From the NCBI GenBank assembly GCA_037042185.1, contig JAXQJY010000027.1:2728001-2792000 (forward strand): a stretch of 64,000 nucleotides of DNA, in the 5' to 3' direction. Below, piece by piece: positions 12,801-22,902 of this stretch. The notes beneath the pieces are model-generated. The model saw only the letters and a list, made by a program, of their open reading frames with translations, did not search any database and was not told the DNA's origin. The translations under genes and the position numbers were made by a program. The DNA is from Sordariomycetes sp. S80-01Y (Eukaryota; Ascomycota; Sordariomycetes). Every line of letters begins with the position of its first letter. Position 1 is the stretch's first letter.

Positions 12801-13808
12801 TGTGGTACACATTTTTGGTCATCTGCAAATGTCGTTTTTTAGATAAGGCGTGGAGGGCACATGGGAGCGAACTGTGCCCCCATGCTTCTTCCTCCAGGAG
12901 TCACTATCACACGCTCCCTTGCGTACCAAGACGGCCTGTTTTCACATCGGCACTCGCAAAGAAAGACTACATGGCCAATAATGGGACGCTGTCGTATCCA
13001 GTAGTTTCTTTGTGTCGTCTAACCACAATCTGACCGAGCTCACCCAGGAGCAAGGATCGCAACGCCCAATCTTGTGGCATGCGGACCTCATTTGAAATGA
13101 TGCGTTAACTTGGCGACGGGAAGCACGGGTTCCTGCGGTTTTGAACAGAGCCTGATGTATCCATGCGTCCGTTTCTCGTTTTGGGTTCGGGCCGTCATTA
13201 CGGCTTAGCTATGGCGGCTGATGGTGGCTAGCTTACGAACAACAGGCCTACGTATGTTGAGATCATGTGCCAACTGATCCGCGCTGCAACTGGCTGCCTA
13301 CCCGGGAGCACCTTATGCTACCAACTTCAATGTTAGTCACATTTACAAAGCACACGAGCTGTAGCCTCGACGTACTTACAGGGAGAAGTGAGAGTGGGGA
13401 AATGCTCGAACCATTTTGTTGACCGTAGGGTAGGTTCCGCATCTGGGCTGGCAAGGTAATACTCAGAAGGGTTTACCAAGTCTCATATACAGTAGGTAAT
13501 GTCTAGCACCGTGTAGAAAATATACCACGTTACTCATGTGTCCATCTCTTCTCCTATACGCCGAGCGTCTCAGCCTGCTGACCCAGTGTACCTATAACAA
13601 CCGTTTGAAGCCAAGAAGACGTCGCGGATACATCACCTCATCCCCCAGTCTACCCAACTCCATGCCAGCATGCCCAAAGTGAGAGCGGTCTCAGACTATA
13701 CAATATCTCCAAAAAAGAGACACCAGCAAGGAGACTTCGCTATTCCAACTGCATATGCTCACTTCCCCTTTGCTCCCGGTCATCCAGTCGAAACTCTTCC
13801 CAGACCTG
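9812..13808. other. 4.0-kb block without a recognisable gene
   Basis: The left 600 bp are probably the VAC7 promoter and leader; a reverse-strand open frame at 9786-10385 reads as Ser/Pro/Arg-rich noise. From 10.4 to 13.7 kb I find only short frames with no domain, no chain of spliceable exons, no tRNA B box and no terminal inverted repeats. Base composition is mixed rather than RIP-like. One short frame at 12131-12253 is listed separately. The block may hold regulatory DNA or non-coding transcription. Confidence 0.4.
12131..12253 (+). CDS. Candidate 40-residue secreted peptide (speculative)
   Basis: A short ATG-to-TAG frame begins MLGRRWLLFALVPVLVTNTV and continues SA|AQHLRKAFVTVTKPRIPC. 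It has the layout of a secretory signal: a positive n-region (RR), a hydrophobic core of about 14 residues and a small-residue cleavage site (VSA|A). The predicted mature part is 18 residues, basic, ending in Cys. It stands alone in a gene-poor stretch. Chance frames of this length are common, so only the signal-like pattern argues for it. It could also be the first exon of a longer gene whose splice sites I cannot see. Confidence 0.2.
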   Translation: MLGRRWLLFALVPVLVTNTVSAAQHLRKAFVTVTKPRIPC

Positions 13809-15722
13809 CTATTCCTGGATCTGATTCCCCTGAGCTTCCTCCTGTGGCCTGTTCTCCTTCTTACCCCAATTCGACCATGCAGCCGGCATCCAGCTCGCCC
13901 TCTTGTTCTCCTTGGCCAGGTCCGGGTTTTCCTGCACCAGCCTCAACGGCCTGGGGCCCCCTCCTGCGAATGTTGTTTGCTTGTCGCTGTGACTTCGTGG
14001 CGGAGATTGGCTGGGCGGCGTCGATAGCTCGCCTGAGTCGCCGCTGATGGATGAGGTTTCGGAGCGCATGCCGGGGAAGTTTCCTGTCGTGCTCGAAGAG
14101 GGAACGCGGGCCGCGGCGTTGGGGTTGCTACCACTGACGCTGGGCGGCGAGAAAAAGGATTGGGAGTGTCGTGGGTTGCTGAGTGGTGGGGATAGGGGTC
14201 CGTCAGGCCCTTTATACATCTGGCTGACCAGCGAGGCGGCGCCGGTATACTGTTCGCTTTGTGGCCTTGAGCGTCTTGTGCTGGATGAGCGCGTGAGGTT
14301 CCCGATCGGAATTTGAGGCGCCGTATTCGGATCCGTGTGCGCGGACTCCCTCTGAGGCATCACTGACACGGGGCGACCCTTGGGCCTTGAAGGCCCGATC
14401 GCAATGCTCTTCGCCCGCTGTAATAGACTGACGCCCTCGCCCTTCTCCCCGGGCGGCGCTGGCAGTTCCTTGTTGGTGTCGGCTGGCTTGATCTCCCCTG
14501 ACTGATCCAGGATTGACTCAAAGTCCTGATGCTGCAACAGACGCTCAATGATCTTGTTAATGTACAGAGTAAGCGCCTTGTTCTGCTCCTTCAGTGCCTT
14601 GACCTCGGACTCGAGTCTCCGGTCGCCGTCTCCGTCACCGCCGTCCGCCTCTGCTGCTTCGGATAGCTCATCTGCTAGACTCGAGCCGCCGGCCTTGCCT
14701 TCGAGTGCAGCGAGAGCATCTTGATTCGAGTTGGAGCCCATGTAGCTGAAGTCGCTTTGGCTGAAATCTCCCTTCAGTGTCTTCTCTTGGAGGAGAAGTT
14801 GGTACGACTCATTGTCTTCCATAAGACGGGCGTTGGCCATGCGTGCTTCCATGAGGAGACGCTCGACTTCCTGTAAACGACCGCCGCCCTGGTTCTCGGA
14901 TTCAACGAGCTTGATCTGCGCTTCGGCGAGTTCTAGTCGCAGGGATTCGATGAGCTTGTCTTTTTGGAGGATCAGCTTTGAGCTGCTCCGCGAATCGCTG
15001 CGCTGAAGGGAGGAGGGGGGTGCGAAGCTGTTTCCGTCGAGCGAGGGGGAGGCGTTGGCTGGAATGTTCGTTAGATCATCATCACCCAGCCTATCGTCTG
15101 GGGAACACGAACCTGTCCTTGACGGTCTGCTATCGTTATCTGGGTCGTTGCGCTGTGCAAGGCTGTCCTTCAATCTTTGTATGACCGTCTGCATCTCCTC
15201 TTCTTTGTTGCTCATCTCCTCCTTCTCCTTTAAGATTGAGCTCTTCTCCGCTTCGTAGATGGTCTCCATTTCGCGGATCTGACGGGTGGCTTCGCGCTTC
15301 TCGTTGCTCAGCGTCTCAATATGCTCTTCCAACTCGTGGACCTTTTCTTCCATTTTCCCCGATTCCTTGGTCGCATCCTCCAGCTTCGACTGGAGGACAT
15401 CGATTTGCTTCTTGTACTGTTCCGACAGCTTCTCCTCCTTTTCTAGCCGTTGCTGCAAATCCTCGACAGCGGAGGCGGTTTCCGCTCTGGCATCGGACTC
15501 AGCGTTGCTTAAGCCTCCTGTATCACGCCGCGCGATGGCTGCGCGTGCAGAGACCGGCGCGCCTCGCGTGGAACGGGTTCGGGCATGACCCCGATCGGAG
15601 GCCGCTGACGATCGCTGGGAGGGACTGCGCGAGGGGGAGCCGCTGGGGGATGTGTTGTTCTCCGCGTTAGCGACGCGCCCGACGGCCCCTGATGGGGGCT
15701 TCTTGGGGCCGGTCGTCGACAT
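13809..15722 (-). CDS. Coiled-coil protein of filamentous fungi ('M protein repeat'-like)
   Basis: A single frame of 637 residues starts MSTTGPKKPPSGAVGR. The N-terminus (1-80) is Ser/Pro/Arg-rich. Three coiled-coil blocks follow: about 83-192 (LQQRLEKEEKLSEQYKKQID), 247-316 (KLIESLRLELAEAQIKLVES) and 367-405 (VKALKEQNKALTLYINKIIE). The remaining C-terminal region is low-complexity Ser/Pro-rich and ends in basic and Gln/Glu residues. No enzymatic motif is visible. Similar architectures in Aspergillus and Sordariomycetes are annotated as 'M protein repeat' or 'M serotype' proteins; those names reflect coiled-coil similarity only. A cytoskeletal or scaffold role is a guess. Confidence 0.8.
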   Translation of the reverse strand: MSTTGPKKPPSGAVGRVANAENNTSPSGSPSRSPSQRSSAASDRGHARTRSTRGAPVSARAAIARRDTGGLSNAESDARAETASAVEDLQQRLEKEEKLSEQYKKQIDVLQSKLEDATKESGKMEEKVHELEEHIETLSNEKREATRQIREMETIYEAEKSSILKEKEEMSNKEEEMQTVIQRLKDSLAQRNDPDNDSRPSRTGSCSPDDRLGDDDLTNIPANASPSLDGNSFAPPSSLQRSDSRSSSKLILQKDKLIESLRLELAEAQIKLVESENQGGGRLQEVERLLMEARMANARLMEDNESYQLLLQEKTLKGDFSQSDFSYMGSNSNQDALAALEGKAGGSSLADELSEAAEADGGDGDGDRRLESEVKALKEQNKALTLYINKIIERLLQHQDFESILDQSGEIKPADTNKELPAPPGEKGEGVSLLQRAKSIAIGPSRPKGRPVSVMPQRESAHTDPNTAPQIPIGNLTRSSSTRRSRPQSEQYTGAASLVSQMYKGPDGPLSPPLSNPRHSQSFFSPPSVSGSNPNAAARVPSSSTTGNFPGMRSETSSISGDSGELSTPPSQSPPRSHSDKQTTFAGGGPRPLRLVQENPDLAKENKRASWMPAAWSNWGKKENRPQEEAQGNQIQE

Positions 15723-16685
15723 GACCGTCGTGCTAGTTGCTGAAAGACTTTTGAAGCTTGTGTCGTCTGCTCTGTAGATCTGTTCTGAGCGAATGGCTGT
15801 TGATAACAGTACGCGAAGATTTAAGTCGTCGTCGTTCGATCAACGCGACCGAGTGCTGTGCAGGAGGGAACAGCGAATGCGTCGCAAGTAGGATATAGAT
15901 ACCCTGGTTCTGAATAACAAGGTAGTGGACTGTCGCCGAAATAAGGGACCAGGTTCAGGAGCAATGTCGGTGACAGGTCCAGATGCACCGTGCTGCCCCG
16001 CTAAAGCTGCTGTTTCGGCCTCTTAGCGTGTTTGACTGAGCGACTCTGCTCGAGATGCGTTGAGGTTACTACCTTTTGGCAAAAATGTTCTATGAAACGG
16101 CAAATGTTGACTTTGAAGGGCGTCAAAGGGTTGTTGTACAGATCGGTCAAGGCTCGAATGCATGCTCGTCATCGGGCAGATGGGAAGCCGTCAGCCTGCG
16201 GTGGCTTCGCCTCGTGCTTGTTGATCGAACCGGCAGCCACAGTTGAGTCGAGGCGCTGTGGCTGGTCCCGCATCAACTGTATTAATACTAAGGTACTACT
16301 CAGACAGCCCCTGAATCCGCCAAAATGGCAGGTCTTGAAAGTAAACTGACAATTCCGGGTTTGCATGGACGTGCTGCTACACTACGTTTCGGGAAGCTAC
16401 TTCCGGTTGGCTCATGATGGCCGTTTTCACCTAAGTCACTGGATATGGAAGGACTTCTTAAATCACCGTGCACAAGTTTGGCGGGGACAGATCATGAGCT
16501 GTATTTTATCATTGAGGCTAAATAATCCTGCACGTCCAGTCACATAAAGGACGGACGCAGAACCAGGGCAGCGTTGCGCTTTCCCTGTGACCGTCTCGTA
16601 TCGCATCACATTGACTGGTATCCTCATAAACCCATGGTGCCCCCGAACGCCGTTCAATGCATTTTCATTTTGAAGGCACATCCGC
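15723..16685. other. Intergenic: coiled-coil gene promoter and RPL30 3' region
   Basis: This holds the 5' region of the reverse-strand coiled-coil gene and the 3' UTR of RPL30. Short open frames here show no domain and no plausible splice partners. Confidence 0.4.
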
Positions 16686-17221
16686 TTAGGCAGCCTGGTC
16701 AGAGAGGATATCCGAGTCACCAGCGTCGAGGATGGCCATGGTGCCGCAGCGGAACAGCTTACCGCAGGCAGTGCCGAGCTCAATCTGTGAAGAAAATTGT
16801 GTAAGCCGGTGTGAACCCTCCAAAGTCTGAAATGACTTTTTCGCTGGGTATGCCGCGGGATGGCTCCCTGGCAGTGGCAGGAAGAAGCTACGGCCATAGC
16901 GAGAGCGCTATGGCATAACAGAACTTGTACGGTACTTACGTTGTTGCCGGAGAAGTGGTGGATGGGGGCCTTGGACAGCATGCTGTAGTACTCGAGCTCG
17001 GACTTGCGGAGAGGAGGAGTGTTGCCAGCAATGATGATGAGCTTGGCCTTGCCGGAGCGGAGGGACTTGAGGGTAGACTTGTAGCCGAGGGTGACTGCGC
17101 CTGATTAGCATAGTTCAAGGTTCATCTTGCGACGGCGAAGCTCACCCTTTCCAGACTTCATCACAAGCGCGAGCTTGGAGTTGATGGAGTTGGCGTCCTT
17201 CTTGCTCTTCTTGATGGCCAT
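16686..17221 (-). CDS. RPL30: 60S ribosomal protein L30 (eL30)
   Basis: Three exons on the reverse strand (17221-17146, 17094-16940, 16784-16686) give 109 residues, the normal eL30 length. Introns begin GTGAG and GTAAGT and end CAG. Family hallmarks in order: [65 protein letters not shown], then [17 protein letters not shown] and LDAGDSDIL at the C-terminus. eL30 is a cytoplasmic large-subunit protein. Yeast L30 represses splicing of its own pre-mRNA; whether that operates here cannot be read from the sequence. Divergent from RPL10 across 358 bp. Confidence 0.97.
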
Positions 17222-17579
17222 TTTGACGGTTTGGCTGCGGCGGCAATCCTGTTAGTCTGGTGTATTGACTGTCGTTGGGTTGCTGAAGAACTTCAATCGG
17301 GATCGCGAAAAGTTTCTGTGGTGCATTGGGAGTTTTGCACCGCTGGCCCCGGCGGGGCAGGGCAGCGACCCACCTGTCCAATCAAAGCTTCTCGCGGCGC
17401 TGCGCAAGCCCTAAAGAGCCGAGAATTAAGCGACTTCACCACTCAATCGCCACGGTGCTTTGAAATCAGGGTGGAAAGTGGATTTGTCAGTGGGCGGAAG
17501 AAGACCTGGGATCTTTGTGACGGACTCAACTCTTCCCATCCACCATCACCAACTCGACAACCCCAGCAACACCGTCAAG
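17222..17579. promoter_or_regulatory. Bidirectional ribosomal-protein promoter (RPL30/RPL10)
   Basis: Both start codons face outward from this 358-bp interval, so it must drive two 60S ribosomal proteins. It includes a GCCCTAAAG element near 17407, a half-match to telomere-like sites seen in some fungal ribosomal-protein promoters. A pyrimidine- and CA-rich leader precedes the RPL10 ATG. Binding factors are not determined. Confidence 0.55.
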
Positions 17580-18467
17580 ATGGCCCGCCGTCCCGCTCGT
17601 TGCTACCGCTACTGCAAGAACAAGGTGAGTCGCTGAAATACTGTCCCGTCGGTCGCCATCGCAGGGTTGAGGGAGGAATTTTTGGGAGGCGGAGACAATG
17701 ACGAAGTTACGGGAAGGAGAGGGATGCTAGTGACGATGATGCGACCATGGGCTGCTCACAACGTGGACTCGAGCATGAACTGACTTCTTCCAGCCGTACC
17801 CCAAGTCGCGCTTCAACCGTGGTGTCCCCGACGCTAAGATCCGCATCTTTGACCTGGGCCGCAAGCGTGCCAACGTCGACGACTTCCCTCTCTGCATTCA
17901 CCTCGTCTCCAACGAGTATGAACAGATCGGCTCTGAGGCCCTAGAGGCCGCCCGTATTTGCGCCAACAAGTACCTCGTCAAGAACAGCGGAAAGGAGGGT
18001 TTCCACCTGCGTGTTCGCGCTCACCCCTTCCACGTCGTCCGCATCAACAAGATGTTGTCGTGCGCCGGTGCCGATAGACTGCAGACTGGTATGCGTGGTG
18101 CTTTCGGAAAGCCCAACGGTCTCGTTGCCCGTGTCAACATTGGCCAGATCATCATGTCTGTCCGCACTCGTGACTCCAGTATGTTTTGTCCTTGCCTACT
18201 CCGACAAGATAACGTTACTAACGACGAACAGACCGTGGTCTTGCCCTCGAGGCTTTCCGTCGCTCGCAGTACAAGTTCCCTGGCCGCCAAAAGATCATTG
18301 TCTCCAAGAACTGGGGCTTCACCCCTCTCCGCCGCGAGGAGTACCTCGAGCGCAAGGCTGAGGGCAAGCTGCTCACCGACGGTGCTTACGTCCAGTTCCT
18401 GTCGCCCCACGGTCCCCTCAAGGAGAACATCAAGCGCTTCCCCGCTGCCTTCGCCAACGAGGCTTAG
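17580..18467 (+). CDS. RPL10: 60S ribosomal protein L10 (uL16, QM family)
   Basis: Three exons (17580-17624, 17794-18178, 18232-18467) encode 221 residues, the usual size. Donors are GTGAGT and GTATGT, acceptors CAG. The sequence is highly conserved: [20 protein letters not shown] at the N-terminus, [45 protein letters not shown] and the C-terminal [10 protein letters not shown]. uL16 is among the last proteins loaded onto pre-60S subunits and lies near the peptidyl-transferase centre. The first exon is only 15 codons, common in fungal ribosomal-protein genes. It shares its promoter with RPL30. Confidence 0.98.
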
Positions 18468-19717
18468 GTGTCTTGTGTAGGAGGATAACTGATGTGGATC
18501 TGATGAATCTGGGAACGGCGTCATGAGGCATGTCAAGTAGAGCTCTAGATAAGAGCGTCATTGGCAATCAACTGCTTTCGGTTACCATGCTCAATCATTT
18601 GCCCTCGTCGTGAACATGCATAGACCCAAACCCTGAGAAGCAGCAAGTCGCACCTTGATCGCGCTTGAGAGCTGTATCAAATCAACAGGCCGTGTCCTGT
18701 GACTACGTGATGCCTTAAAGAGGTCTCAGAAAACACCGACTCATCGACGCAGGGTGATAGCGATCAGTGCATGTAGATAGACCAACGAACCCTTCGATGG
18801 TGGAACATGCATCTAGATGTGAAACGATAGAGTTGCGGCAGAAGCATGCCGTCTCAGTCACACAAGCGCTGGAAGAGGTGATTTGACAGCCAGCCTGGCA
18901 ACGAGAAACACCTGCTACTACTGGTAGCAGTGGCAGACCATAGCAGTACGAGACATCTCGAGCTCCTTACATGGGCTTATCGCTCCGCATAGCTGCGTCG
19001 ATGCCTCTCAGAACAGGCTGGACGCCCGGTCGAACTTGTTTTACGACGAGAGAGAAAAGGGACAAATGGTACTCCGTATGCTCCACAGCCCATCTACGCG
19101 GAGACAGCCAGCACGCAGCGGCGTAGCTCAGCGGCGTAGCTCAGCGACTCAAGGCTTAAGTCGTCAGCATTCAGACCCTCACCCATAGGTCAGACGCTGT
19201 CAAAGTCAATCAGCCGGGCGGATGTACGGCCCTCCCAACAAAAGAGCGTCCGTCATCACCCTTTACCAGTAAACACGCGACATAGTGCTCAGCGTGCCCG
19301 GTAGGAAACCCGCCAGTCCCAGGGTGCCAGCAGACACCCCCACCGCAGATCCTCCTCGTCTGGATGACGCTTGGTGCGAGCGCTGCCAAATCAGGTACTC
19401 GGACCAGCTGGAAAGACAAACCGCCGGGGCGCCCCCAACAAGAGTTGCCTTCAACTCCCTCTTTTGCCTTCTTGTTAACTTCTTCTTCTGACAGTAGTGT
19501 TGCCTCGTATTGAAAGGCATCGCTTTCTGGCTACTGGGATTCCAACTTCGGCTTGGCCACCTCAGTCTGAGAGGCGAGGCCCACTTTCCCTATCGTCATC
19601 CGCGTCTTATCAGCCGACCCCGTCACCTCCCGACATTGGGCTGCTTGTTAGACAACGCCGGCTGTCGAAGCCTACGCCTTCCTATCGTCGTCTTCCCGCC
19701 AAGTACGATCCATCATC
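18468..19717. other. Intergenic: RPL10 3' region and promoter of the 19718 gene
   Basis: No coding exon recognised in 1.25 kb. The right 250 bp is C/T-rich and probably the leader of the next gene. A short perfect tandem duplication lies at 19117-19142. Confidence 0.4.
19117..19142. repeat. 13-bp perfect tandem duplication
   Basis: The unit AGCGGCGTAGCTC occurs twice back to back, followed by AGCG. Each copy contains TAGCTCAGCG, resembling a tRNA A box, but no B box or acceptor stem follows, so this is not a tRNA gene. Confidence 0.7.
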
Positions 19718-21424
19718 ATGGCTTTCCATCAGCCGACGCGCCAGGCGCTGCAGCGCGCCGTTCGACCACCCGCAGAAGAGCAACCCGCACAATCGCCGAC
19801 GGCACACCGACAAGATCAACGCCAGCAACTCGACCAGTCTCAAACAAGCTGGGTCCTCTTCCAGCCCTCGCCCACGACGGATGAGACCGTTACGGGCTCA
19901 GAGTTCAGTGAAGCGGGTCCCATTCTGCATACACCTGGACGATCAAGGTTGAGTGCCTTGGGGAGTTTAGATACAGTTGCGAGATCGGACCATCATGATG
20001 CTAGTCCGTTAGCAACACCCGGCGCGCTTGAGTATGAGGGAGGCGACGATGATGGCGAGTTGGATAGCCTGGACAGCCATCTCCCTTCTTTCAGGTCATT
20101 ACCAGGGCGCAACGCGCAGTCGAACCATGGGGCAATGCAGTCCGCCCCAGTCCTTCCAGGCCATGATGGACTGGGAAGCTTCCATTTGGACCAGCCTACT
20201 GGGGCCGAGGCGCAAGATCAGATTTATCAGTTTGAACGGTTCAATCCAAGACGGACGCGACGACGGCGTTCGAGCCTCGAGAGAGTGCAGATTGAATTTG
20301 ATCAACAACAAACACGCGATGTAGAAAAAAGGCAACGGATCGAAGCTTGGCGGTTGGAGCACAGTCAGATACTGCTGGATGAGATACAGAAGGAAACGAG
20401 GAGGAGCCGACGACGCTCGCAGACTTCTCTACCACAGGTCCAGGTGGTGGCATCTCCGAAAGAAAACTCACGAACCGTCAACGCCGAGGACGACAACATG
20501 ACTTGGCATGACGAAGACGATATGGTTGCGGGCGACGAAGGTGAAGGTCTTATGGCCAAGCTTACCCAGAAGGTTCTCAAGGACATCCTCGGCATCGATG
20601 AGCGCATGTTGTCGATCCTACTTGGCGAAGCCATTCCCGAAGACGACGAGCTCTCAAGCACACCAAAGGCCTCGCAAACTACGGGCCAGGCAAACGCCGT
20701 CCCAGCCTCCGGCGACGATCCCTGGCAGACGCAAATCCTCGAGCGTGTCTCACGAGAGCTTGGTCTTTTGGTCAACCAACTCTCTCGTCACCCTGGCGCC
20801 TTCTCTACCTACTCGCGAATCCAGCAGATGCCCCTCCCCTACGCCGGCCTTCCGGTGATCCCCGAATCCAGCCCATCCGCAGCCCAGGCTCAGGAACCTG
20901 CTGTCTCCGAGCCACCCACAGTTCCCGACTTCCAACCTACCCTCCCCCAGCAGACTGCACAAAGCAAACCTATCGATATCCCCAACTTCGCCCATGCTAG
21001 CGAGGATGTCAACATGTCTAATGCTTTCTCTAAAGAAGACTGGGAACGAGACCTCGACATCAAGCTGGTGTTCCGCTACATCCGCTCTCGATTCTCGTCT
21101 TCCCGTACGGCCATCCCAGCCGGTGGCTCTGGACACCTCGCTACGTCGTCTGCCCAGGACTGCGCAGCCAAGGCGGCGCGGGTGAGGCAACACCACCCCC
21201 TTATCTCGCGATCACGGACGGTAGATCGAAAGGGGTTCAAGGGTACAACGCCGGGGAGTCCTGTTGCGCTGAGGCCCAATGGGAGCTGTGCTAGTCAGAG
21301 TACTAGGAGGAGCGCTAGGAGGAGTAGTGTTTCGAGCCGACACTACTGGGATATTGGGGGTAGTTTGGGGACGGGGAGCGTTATTGCCTCGAATGGGCCG
21401 ATGGGCAGCTGGGGAGAGGTCTAG
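19718..21424 (+). CDS. Hypothetical protein, charged and low-complexity (568 aa)
   Basis: One frame from MAFHQPTRQALQRAVRPP to GSWGEV. I do not recognise a named domain. The first 170 residues are polar and acidic. A strongly charged stretch at about 175-225 (RRTRRRRSSLERVQIEFDQQ, then KRQRIEAWRLEHSQILLDEI) could form a helix and carries a basic nuclear-localisation-like cluster. A more ordered segment near 280-310 (LMAKLTQKVLKDILGIDERM) and another near 440-460 (DWERDLDIKLVFRYIRSRF) look like conserved helices. The tail is Ser/Arg-rich. A nuclear role is possible from the basic clusters only. Small introns may have been missed. Confidence 0.7.
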   Translation: MAFHQPTRQALQRAVRPPAEEQPAQSPTAHRQDQRQQLDQSQTSWVLFQPSPTTDETVTGSEFSEAGPILHTPGRSRLSALGSLDTVARSDHHDASPLATPGALEYEGGDDDGELDSLDSHLPSFRSLPGRNAQSNHGAMQSAPVLPGHDGLGSFHLDQPTGAEAQDQIYQFERFNPRRTRRRRSSLERVQIEFDQQQTRDVEKRQRIEAWRLEHSQILLDEIQKETRRSRRRSQTSLPQVQVVASPKENSRTVNAEDDNMTWHDEDDMVAGDEGEGLMAKLTQKVLKDILGIDERMLSILLGEAIPEDDELSSTPKASQTTGQANAVPASGDDPWQTQILERVSRELGLLVNQLSRHPGAFSTYSRIQQMPLPYAGLPVIPESSPSAAQAQEPAVSEPPTVPDFQPTLPQQTAQSKPIDIPNFAHASEDVNMSNAFSKEDWERDLDIKLVFRYIRSRFSSSRTAIPAGGSGHLATSSAQDCAAKAARVRQHHPLISRSRTVDRKGFKGTTPGSPVALRPNGSCASQSTRRSARRSSVSSRHYWDIGGSLGTGSVIASNGPMGSWGEV

Positions 21425-22902
21425 GTTTGGGTCCCGGTGATCCTTTTACTGTACATTATTATAGGCGATCGATGACCTGGAGTCGGTACACGGGACATGA
21501 TCTGGCGGTGCATTGTGATTCAGGAGCGACAGGGAACTGCGTGACATTTACAGGAACACCTCCATTTTGGATTTTTATTTTCAAGAATAGATGCTTCATC
21601 TACCAATTTAGGCTCCACTCAAGTCCTCGAAGTCACCTACCCTAGTAAATCCGCGGCGAACCATCACCACTCACTTACACGCCGCCTTGTCGTCTTGTCG
21701 CCTCACTGCTTCGATGGCTCGCGTTCAGAGACATTTCCGCATCGTCATGATCTTACCTGCAAGCTTGTGGCCAATAATGTGCTCGCCTTAGAGGCCATTG
21801 ACCAACAGAAAGCTGAGGAGAACGATCCATGGAACGAGGGAGAAGCTGTTGACGATGTTTCGCGGGACACCTCACCGCTGCGCCGTGCGCTGTATCTTAC
21901 AGTTGACTCAGAGGCCGCTGCGGGTCGGGGAGAGACGGGTAGATCCTATTGGTGGCGGTTGCCAACGTGGGGGAAGTACTGATTGGAGAATGCGCACCGC
22001 GTAAAGTGCCTGGACGCGCTGTAAAGAGGGAGGTGATTCTCTGGAAGGTACTTTGAGGATGGCCGCTTTTAAGACAGGCCGAATCGTCCGCTGGTGGTGA
22101 AGATAGTGCATAGAAAGACGACTCAAGATATCAAGCTTGGATGTGCCAAAGGTGACGTGATGAACAGCGATAAGCTTTGGGACCGTTCACGGTTGCCTTA
22201 ACGCGGTTCGCCCCGTGGCCCGCCGTTTGGCTTCGAGTATTGTTTGATTTATCAATACCTTTTGTTCCCTGCAACCTACGTAGCTCAAATATCAGCATGT
22301 AGTAATTCTGAAGGCAGCAACGAGATATTGCCAGATTAGGATTGCTCTGCTGCGCGTCGGGGCGTGAACGCCAGTCGCAGGTGGGATGGCTCCTGCCTCC
22401 ACTGCGATTTGGCGCCGTTGCCTCCCACCTCTCCGTCTCCATCTCAAAGTCCAACTTCCACCCAATCTTTCCTCGCCGCCTCGCTTCATATTGCAGCCTC
22501 ACCTTCTCGTTGGTCGGCTGCTCGAGTCTTGCGATAGTCTGCCTAAAGTTCACATACCGGCCGATCGTTTGGCAAGCGTATATACGCGGTCACGCAACCA
22601 TCCCTTGGGCTTCAGTTGCAATCGCTCTTCCACCTCCGCGAGATGCTGTCGAGGTTCGTCGCTCCCTTCGCTTCATTCGGATTGAGCGCCGCCTCATCTG
22701 CATCAAGATACTCGAAACTGACTCTGCACCATGTAGTGCGATGATCTAAACCGTCGGCGGCCTCACTGCGCGCAACCTAGCGGCTTGCTGGCCGCTCGAC
22801 TCGACCTCGACCTCGACCCGATTGCTCGTTGGTCTCTCGATGATATAAGGGGCTCCGTCGATATACGTTTCATTTTCCGGATCTATTCTATTGCTCTATC
22901 GC
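21425..22902. other. Intergenic: promoter/leader of the 22903 gene
   Basis: About 1.5 kb with no convincing gene. The stretch from about 22380 to 22780 is rich in CTCC/CTTC tracts, typical of long leaders or promoters in filamentous fungi. A TATAAG box at 22842-22847 lies about 60 bp before the chosen ATG. Confidence 0.4.

Noticed and set aside
19117-19150. tRNA gene suggested by repeated TAGCTCAGCG (A-box-like)
   Set aside because: No GGTTCRANNC B box within range, no D-stem partner and no matching acceptor stem; it is a short tandem duplication.
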